Assembly (NCBI GenBank): GCA_029216955.1
Contig: JANAVB010005597.1
Span: forward strand, 42,651,811 to 42,715,810
Source of the DNA: Iris pallida
Taxonomy: Eukaryota; Streptophyta; Magnoliopsida; Asparagales; Iridaceae
Length of the DNA: 64,000 nucleotides
Reading direction: 5' to 3'
Translations under genes and position numbers: made by a program
Shown here: one piece after another, positions 51,401-61,401 of the stretch
Position numbering within the stretch: position 1 is the first letter of the stretch
Layout of the letters: each line of letters starts with the position of its first letter
The notes under the pieces: generated by a model
The model's input: only the letters and a program-made list of their open reading frames with translations
Database searches by the model: none
What the model was told of the DNA's origin: nothing

Positions 51401-54400
51401 TTCTTAAACAAAATAAGCATCATTCTCAAACAAACCTTAGTTGGGCCCAAAAAATTACAACAAACTTGAACCTAGCCCGCAATTAACTTGAAGTCCTCAC
51501 TTTACACCTGAATAAGATGCACAATACTTTCAGTTTATATTTTTTTACATCCAAACTTGGTTGCCTAGTAAAGGAGGCTTCTAACCATTGGCATCTTAAT
51601 GCAAACTTGCAAACCATTCAATTAGGTTTGGATCGAGCTGTCAGGTTTTGGGCTTTTCACCGCATATCCGGGACGTGATATTGGTTGGCTGTAATTCACT
51701 TTTCATCTATACATATTTCTAATTCCTATTTTTTTGATTATTGAAAAGTTCCTTTTTCTATATGACTTGGCTCAGATTTATAGACAAGTATGCTAAATTT
51801 TATTTATACAGAGAAGTAAATTATGTTCTAGACTTCTAGTTAAATTAGATAATAAATAAATAAATTAGATATTTTGTTGTTTTATAATCCATAGCCACTA
51901 AGCTTTATCTTTGTGCTTTTCAAAATTTTCTTATATTGTACCTTATGTTCTAGACATTGGGGGTCTCTTTTTCGATCAATTTGGCAAAGACAATTGAACG
52001 AAAAAGACAAATCAACAAGGGTTCGAAGCATAATAAGGTAGTAAAAGCATATAAAAGAAGAAATTTGATCTATTGCATGTAAACCAATCGATAAGGGTGA
52101 CTACTATTTCATTTAATTTCAAAACTAACACTAGGTTGCTTATCCTGCGGTGAAGTTCACCTAACACTAAGTTGCTTATCCTGCGGTGGTTATGTTTATC
52201 GGTATTTCGCTGATTTAAATATTCAACTCGTTTGCGTAAAAAACAATCTTTGGATATCATCTTAAAAAGATGTTGTAAACTTCAATAATAGATTTTTAAT
52301 ATTGATTTTTTTTTGGGGGGGAAATGCTTAGCTGTTTATTTTGCTGTGTATACAGGTGCTCTATGTTGGTGACCACATTTATGGAGATATTTTGCGCAGC
52401 AAGAAAGCACTTGGTAAATTATTATCATATTTGTTTATAATGCTAAACTTTTATTGTTTGCATTTTTTTTATTTCAAGCTTTATTTAACTACAGGGCCTA
52501 GTCAAATATATTCTTCTGTTTAGTACTTTTGTCATGGTGACATGAGAACATTGAATCTCATAAATTTATTAGGAAAAAAGTGGGTTGTGCAGATGGTCAT
52601 ATTCAACTAGGATTTAATCGCTTCATCCATTTGGTATCAGAACAAACAATTAGTGCCAAGTATTTTTCCTAGCATGACAATTTTTTGAAAAGTTGAAAGA
52701 GAATTCTTCAATTTTATTCTTCCCTCCCGTCTTCTTCCTTCTTGTCTTCATTTTCTTCAATCTTGTAGTATGCTCTTTACCTTGCTTTACAAGTTCCCAT
52801 GGAGTATAGGCATCATATAGAAATATGAGAGCACTAGACACAATATTGTCTATATGAGCTCATCTATTCTTCTTCTTTTCCACTTCTTTGCTTGTTCTTC
52901 TTGAAAGACTTACTTATTTTGGCATGGACCCCTAGAGAAACCTAAATGTGTATCCCGAATAATTTTTCATGTTTTTTGTGATCACATTTGACAGTTCAGA
53001 TCTTTTTATGCTTCTGCTCCTTACCAAGGTGATGGAAGGATCTCATGTTAAGACCAAGTGTTGGATACCTACGTCATATATGGGTTGTAGATACAAGTTA
53101 CTAGAAGGGGGGAAGAAGATGTCATCAATTTGATACTTTACCAATATATATGGCGTTAACTTGTTTCGGCAATGTTATTTTTGTTGGACTGAGTAGAATC
53201 CCTTTTGCATTTAGTTTGATTTTGCTAGGGGTGAGCATTCGGTTCCAACCGAACCGAAATAGTCAAAACCAAAATTATAAAAATCCAAACCGAAACCGAT
53301 CCGAAATTAGCCATAACCGAACCAAACCGAACCTATATGGGCCGAGCCCAAAGTTGGGCTTGTGGTTAAATTATATCATAAAATGTAAACTTTATACATA
53401 CAATTGTTGTATTTCAATGTTGTGCCTCAAGTTCGACTTGTTAAATTCCTAGTTTGCAGTATCGGTCGATACCTATCCGATACGGCCGATCCTGATACGG
53501 TTTGGCATGTCCCGATTCGATACCGATCGATACCCGATATTGACAGATACTGACATTGGAGGTCTCTTTTCCGGTCAATTCGGCAAAAGAATTAAACGGA
53601 AAAGACTGATCAACAAGGGTAAAAAGCATAGTAAGATTGTAAAAGCATGTAAAATAAGAAGAAAAATTATCTATTTCATGTAAACTAATCGGCAAGGGTG
53701 ACTACTATTTTATTCAATTTCAAAACTACTAAGAAACATCACTGTAAATACTTAAAATTATGCCTAAATGTATAAAATATATTTTCTAAAATGTTAATAA
53801 TTTATTAATAATCATTTTTTTTTCCGATACCCAAAAATTCGATACTCCGATCCGAAACTGCCAATTCTGTCGATATCGCCGATCCCGATACTCATAGAAA
53901 TGGTCCGATACCAATCCTGATACCGATACTATGAACCTTTTAAATTATCAAAGTTGGACTTTAAACATACATATAATTGTTGTTTTCAAAATACACGCAA
54001 ATATACACATTTTTAATCATAAAATACATAAAATTGAGAGTATTTACATAATTTTATAATTCTTATTCGGTTTTGAACCGAAACAAAAAACAGATACCGA
54101 ATAAGAAATTTTAGTATTTTCAAAACCAAACCCGAACCGAATCTCTTTTCGGTTTGATTATCGTTTCTCGGTCCAAAACCGAATAATGCTCACCATATAT
54201 TTTGATGCCTCTAAGTACTTGTTCAACTTAAGATCTTCATTCAATATGTATAGATGGCAATGAATATCTGTCACATTAATTGGATAAATTAATTACTACA
54301 ATCTCAATCTCTCTCTCTCCCTCTCTCTCTCTCTCTCACATATATGTATAATATGATTCTGGAATGAATTCTATCATTATTTTAAGTGTCCGATTACTGT

Positions 54401-57400
54401 AAGATATGAGATAGATATCAGCTGTTAAGATTCCTCTTTACTTGAGATAACACAAGAAAGGAAGTTATTAACCTTACATTCTTCACAAAAGAAATAATCT
54501 TGTCCTTTTTTCTTCTTCTTCTTCCATTTAGATTCCTCTTTACTTAAGATAACACGAGAAAGGAAGTCATTGACCTTATATTCTTTCCAAAAGAAATAAT
54601 CATCTGTCCCTTTTTTTGTGTAAAATTTGCTTCGCCATGGCCAGCAGACTACGCTGCAGGTGTCCCACCTGAAGACACTTGGTTTTCTTTTTTATCACAT
54701 CTCCTTCAAGAGGTCTTCTTATGCCTTCTCTTTTGTCACGTCCCGACCCAGGAAATCGCTCGTCCTCGCTAGATTTTACCCGAATCATCGTCATCGCTGG
54801 GACGTGATGTCGCACGAGCATGGAGTTCCGCTCGTGCAAGACAAGATAACAGGTTCGCGTAAGTTTATCTTAAATTGATAACATAAGCAGCGGAAAGAAA
54901 CAAACTATACAATAAGAATCTCTTTTATTAATAATGAACTGAGATTACAAGGCTTTGAATAGTCCAACTGAATATACCAGCTGGCTACAACGCTCATGAT
55001 CTCTCTAGCTCACAAATGATTACATTGTTCCATACATTATGCCTTGCCAACAAGTAGTCTTCGGCCGAACATCTCCATGTTACAAGTCCGAACGCCAATG
55101 CGGTAGCTCGCCTCGAAACGCTAAGGACTCCATACCTCGGCGTGTCCAAGCCAAGTCCCGCCCCGAGCCGAACATATCCTGAACCTGCAAACAACTAGTG
55201 GGGGATTAGTGCTTTCATCCTCGCTGCACTAATCAAGACCCACTCGCACCCAAACCAACACTAAGTAAATTTAGTGAAACATGCAGATTATTTGGTGATC
55301 TTTCGATTTGACCTTAGGATCAGTTTCACGGCAATATCCAAGCATTAAAGCAGTTATCGATAGCAACTGAATTATAAATGTGTCCAATACCGTGTCCCTG
55401 CAACAGATACAGTTAGACATAATATGGACATAATCATAATGATCGTGCATGTCTCCCTCTCGTTTCGCCTTAGCCTGCAATAGTTAGGAATTCACATAAT
55501 CAACAACAAATCATGCAGCCAACCAATCAAACTTAGACATATGCATAAGGGTAGCAGGCTCTACGCCTGCACCCAATTCTAGTCTTAGTCTACTGGTCCT
55601 ATCTATATGAAGGTCACGACGTTCCGCGTCGTAATAGACTAGTATCTTTACTTGTAAGCCGGCGATCGTTTTGGCACGAGTTGCTATTCCACTACTCAAA
55701 GGATCCCAAACTTACTGGTATTGTGGCTTATCATATCAATAGAAGGACGCAACCCGTCTGAATGAAGTGCACTACCAATACCCCTTATTTCCCTCCGCGG
55801 TCGAACGGTCCCGGCGCCCTGGCGATCCTACGCCGTGCACAGGGCCATACATCCAAGTCCATTGACCATATGCAACGCGTTTTGATTTTCATACAACCAA
55901 ACAAGTTCGCCTATCTCTATTCCATTGGCACGATGTCTCGACTCAATATTCCTCAACATATCGATCCGAAGGTCCCAACCATCTCGAAGGCACCGTGCCA
56001 CATTCGACAATTCCGTCACAACATTCGTGCCACAACTGTTATCTTCGTAACGAAGCTATCTTTTATGAGTCCCGTTCACCTACGTACACTTTGACACATA
56101 TATCCTTTTTCTTTGAGTTGTGCATTCGATGCACGTCTCGATACCGTATTTCTATGTTCTAGGCCTTAGTGTTCAATGTTCTTCCGAGTCGTGCACTTGA
56201 TGCACATCTCGATATTGTCTTTCAATGTTCTAGCATCAATGTCCTATTGCGACTCGTGCACTTGATGCACGTCGTCTCAATTGTTCAATGTTTAATGTTC
56301 TATCTTAATGTTCGACATATACTAAGACCCTTACTCGATTCGAGCCATGCTCGTTAACTTGATAGCAACTTACGCATACAAGGATACATTTTATTAGACG
56401 TGAAGGAGTAGGGGAGAAGAGTCATGAACCCGCCCACCTTAAACCAATATGCCTTGTCGTCTCGCCGGGCTGATGCGGTTCGATTCCATAACTTTGTTGC
56501 AAGGCTAACTCTCCTGACTTAGCCATTCCGTTGAACTATTCGACTGATTCGGCCTACCGTGCCTATGCCTTAGTTCGTTGCAAGGCGACGATTTGGTTTT
56601 GCACACACTGTTGCAAATAAGGCAAAAAATTGACCTTTTATGATTCAGCGTAAAAGCGTAGCCTGCACACGAAATCAACTAAAATCAGCACTTGCTCAAA
56701 CGGGACTTGTCCTTTGCATCGTTTCGATTTATAGATTCGAATCCACTCAAGGCTTTCTTTCGGGCCAACGTAACTCTTGCATCGATTTGCATCGATACTT
56801 CATCGGGTCAACGCAACTCTTCGAGTCAACGACTTATCGTAATGCACCGTTGTGGTGCGGGGCATTACATCTTTGCCACCATTGCTAGATAAATTATGCC
56901 ATTGATTGTCATTCTCTATGGTCTCACGATTGGAGCTTGATCGATTCACGATGAACTATTTTATTAGAAAGAAATCATTCTCACCTATGCAAATATTGGT
57001 GTTCCATGGCTATCAAATTTAAGAAAATAATTAACAATCTCAAATTTGAAAATTATGAAGATTTTCTTATGATTTGACTAACGATGTTCTGATGATGATC
57101 TCTGCGTAACTTTTATATATTTGGAAGTACAAGATGAGAATAGATCAAACGATATAAGAACAATGACAAGCAAATGAAGTGCCGGACTTTTGGACCGTTT
57201 CAATTATATAACATTCATAGGAATAGGAAGGGAGAAGAAGACATAGAAGACGAGAAAAATAAAATACAAAATAGAGGAGGAACAAGTAGGAACAAAATGG
57301 AATGTTTGTAACTTTTTTTTTGGAAACCCTTGTTAACCATGTTCGTTAAAGAATATATTTTTATAATTTCTCTCTTTACTTTTCCTTTTTTTTTTAATTT

Positions 57401-57483
57401 AAGAAACATTCCATCAAACGGATTAGATCTTAGAGTAATCAGACGGTTGACATTGATAGGATTCTTCACAGAATCCCATCGAT

Positions 57484-57557
<74 letters not shown>

Positions 57558-60500
57558 ATAGGAGGGTGGTATGCATGCGATCTCCTGGGAGCAGTTTTGT
57601 CAGCCCATGAAGGAGGGAGGAGTGGGGCTACGGTCATTGTTGGAGATCAAGGAGGCCTCGGCGCTGAAGCTGGCATGGAGATTCATTAATAGGGGATCCC
57701 TCTGGACTAATTGGATGCATAGCAGATATGTGAAATATGACAACCTCTAGGACTGTGCCACGGACAACAATCATTCTGTCACTTTCAAGACTATTTTGAG
57801 GCATAGGGGGTACTCAAATCTGCAATCCGAAGGGTCATGAAGGATGGGGCTGGCACGGACCTCTGGCGAGATCCTTGGATTGATCATCAATCTCTGTTAG
57901 AGATCAGGGGAGCACCGTCGCATCAGGAGGATAGAAGGGGTCTGACTTGCCAACGGATTATCCGAGATGGAGAGTGGAGGCCTAAGTCCTACCGCTATAC
58001 CGAGGAGCTTGGTGAGATTATCAGGACATCGCCTTTGACCCAGTATTGTCAGCTGATCGATGGGTCTGGGACCCGCCTGGAGTTTCTACTGGGACTGGAC
58101 AGTTCCAGTTCCAGTTCCGGAGCTGATATAACCTCGTTAGGTGCACTTTTCCTTTGAGTATTGACTATGAGTTCGAATGGTGTAAGGGACTTGCAAGGAA
58201 GATGTAACTGTGTGTTTACCGGCTTCTTCTTGGTCATCTTATGACGAGGGATCGACTTAGTGCTTTTGGGGTTCAGGTCCCTGACCCTAAGTGTGTGTTA
58301 TGCAGTATGGAGAATGAATCTATATGGCACATTTTCTTTGAGTGTGACCTGTCATGGCAGATCTGGTCTGAGCAAAGCAGGGTGTTGGGTGGATGTGACT
58401 CAGGAAAGGGGGTTGAGGACATCATCACTGTGCTCCGAGATAGCATAGGAAGAGGGCAGGACTGGTTCCGGACCGCCAGAGTTCGACTGGCTGCCGCTGT
58501 TTGGCATGTATGGAGGGAACGAAACCGTCGTATTTTCGAGGGGCTAATCACCCCCTGTAGGCATCCTCCATAACATTGAATTCGATGTAAATGCTATGGA
58601 AAACTGAAGAGTGGGAGTCCTACTATGGTTGTATGTTGTAAGATTATTGCGTTGCATTTGGAATAAAATTTACTCTTTTTCCAAAAAAAAAAAATATACT
58701 CATGAGATGGTGCGGGAGTTTAATAAGCCTGGGGGATGAAAGCATGTATCAAGCTAGACTTGAGGATATGACATGGTCAATCGAGACTTTGTTTGCCAAC
58801 TACTGCTTACCATGGGATTTGACAGATTTTGGGTTGATATGGTCCGCGAGTACATTACTACTACTACGTTTTCGGTGCTTATACGTGGTCACCCGTATGG
58901 TTTTATCCGTAGCAATCGGGGACTGCGTCAGGGAGACCCGCTCTTCCCGTACCTATTCACATTGGTGATGGAGTACTTTACTTGCATAATAGATACCAGA
59001 TCACCCCCTTACAAGAAAGTCATCCCGCATATTTCACATCTTATATATGCGGACGATCTATTAGTTTTCATGCGTCCTACTAAAAAGGGATTGGATGTTA
59101 TCTTGGAGATCATGGAAGAGTTTAGAATGGTGTCTGAACTCCAGATGAACAGGGACAAGAGTATAGTGTACTTTAGCTCTCGATGCTCTCGCAAGGAGGA
59201 AAGGGCGGCGGAGTTGGGGATTGAGAAAGGGGACCTACTTGTCAAATATCTGAGAGTTCTTTTGTCTGTCAACTATGTAAGGGATATTGACTGCCATAGG
59301 TTGGTGGAGTTTACTCAACGCCGGGTGGAGGGCTGGCAGGCCCATAGTCTTTCGTTTAGCGGTCGGATTGAGCTGGTTCGATCAGTTATATCAGCTCTAG
59401 CTCTATTCTCGTTACATTCTATTATTCTTTCTACTGCCACTATCCGAAAGATTGAGCGCATATGTGCTAATTTTATCCGGCAAGGTGGTATACATGTTAT
59501 TGTCTGGGATCAATTATGTCGACCTCGGGAGGAGGGAGGAGTTGGGCTGAGACCTCTGCAGAAGCTTCGAAAAATAGCAGGGATGAAATTGACATGGAAG
59601 TTTATACAAGGGAGATCCTTATCGGCGGAGTGGATGAGTAGTAGATATTTGAAGGAAGGAAACTTCTGGACATGCATGTATAATAACAATGTTACATATA
59701 CTTTGAAGTGCTTATTACATCAGCGTGCTTCTATGAAGAATGTCATACATCGTGTCATCCATGACGGACGACGTACGGACCTGTGGCTCGATCCATGAAT
59801 CAACCACAGGAGCTTGTTGGAGAGAGTTGGGGACCACATGCTTCGGGAGGCGGATAGGAGACTGAGTTTAGCACATCCTTCGACATGAGGAGTGACATCC
59901 TGAAAGTTACACACACACGGTCATGTTCGCTGGGTTGATTCGGACAGTCACTGTAGACCTTGATGAACAGAGGGATAGATGGGTTTGGCATCCGCCTGTA
60001 GCTGGTGCTGGGTCTGGAGACTCGGAGAGTTCGACATTAAATCATGCTATAATTTTATGCGGACGGCTCATGCTAGACTAGGGGAGTTTGATTTCATTTG
60101 GGTTAGCGGATTGGCCCAAGAAATGCAAGTGTGCATGTATAAAGTCTTGTTGGGACGGGTTCTGACCATGGATAGGCTTGTTCGGTTTGACGTTCAACTC
60201 AATTCTCAAAGGTGTGTCCTATATAACCAACATAATGAATCGATATGATATCTATTCTTTGATTGCATGTCATCTTGGACCATATGACAGTCACGGAGTA
60301 GTAGAGGACTGGGTGGTTGTACCGACTTAAGGGGAATTGGTGACATTATTGCTTGGATCAAGACAAGAAGACGTCGTGGTGCGATATAGTATATGGAGGC
60401 ACGGATTAGACTTGCTGCGTCGGTTTGACACGTGTGGAGAGAGCGAAACATGCTGATTTTTTAGGGACACACTACCTTCCCTGTAGGAATATCACATAAT

Positions 60501-61085
60501 ATTAATCTTAGAAACCAGAAGCGAAACGGGAACGGAAGCGAAGGCGGGACTGGGGGAATGCGACTACTTAGAAGAGTTTAAAATTGGAAGCGTGATGAGA
60601 GCGTACGCTAATAAAAAAATTATGATTTAATTATTGTTATCAAAACTTATAAATATCTTAATATTTATTAGAATTTATAAAGTTTAGTTTAAAGTTACTG
60701 AGAGATCATTCGCATGTTGATTTTTTTTATGATGTCAAAGTAAATAAATTTTAGTTTGTTGGTACTTTGATAAACGTGTATTAAAAAAACTCTTTGTTCC
60801 CAAAATTTATATCCTCTTTTAAAATTATCGTCATATTATGGGAAGTGCTCATGTCGTTGGAGAAACGTGCTCCTGTCGCCGGAGAAGTAAGCTTCCATCA
60901 TTGGAAAAGCGAGCTCCCAACTAGCTCCCAAGTAAGAACCGCCGAATCGAGATTATTACTGAGATTCATTGACCTTTTATAAGTTTCTGGCTTCTAAGAT
61001 ATTGATTTTGATGTATCTGCTTTGAGGAGGCCTACTGAGGCTTGAGCCTGTGACATTGTGGTTGACATTTTGATTATATAAAATT

Positions 61086-61152
<67 letters not shown>

Positions 61153-61173
61153 GAACCAGGTTACCTTATTTCA

Positions 61174-61233
<60 letters not shown>

Positions 61234-61335
61234 GAACCAGGTAAATTGTTTCTGGAATCGCTCCCACTAAGATTCGAACTCCTGACCACTCGGGCCGCAT
61301 GCATCTCTCTTAACCACTAGGCTAGAGGTCATCTG

Positions 61336-61401
<66 letters not shown>

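Noticed and set aside
61271..61336. A functional tRNA gene on the minus strand
   Set aside because: A and B boxes are present but I see no paired acceptor stem, and the sequence continues into a tail like that of the LINE, so it is a SINE.
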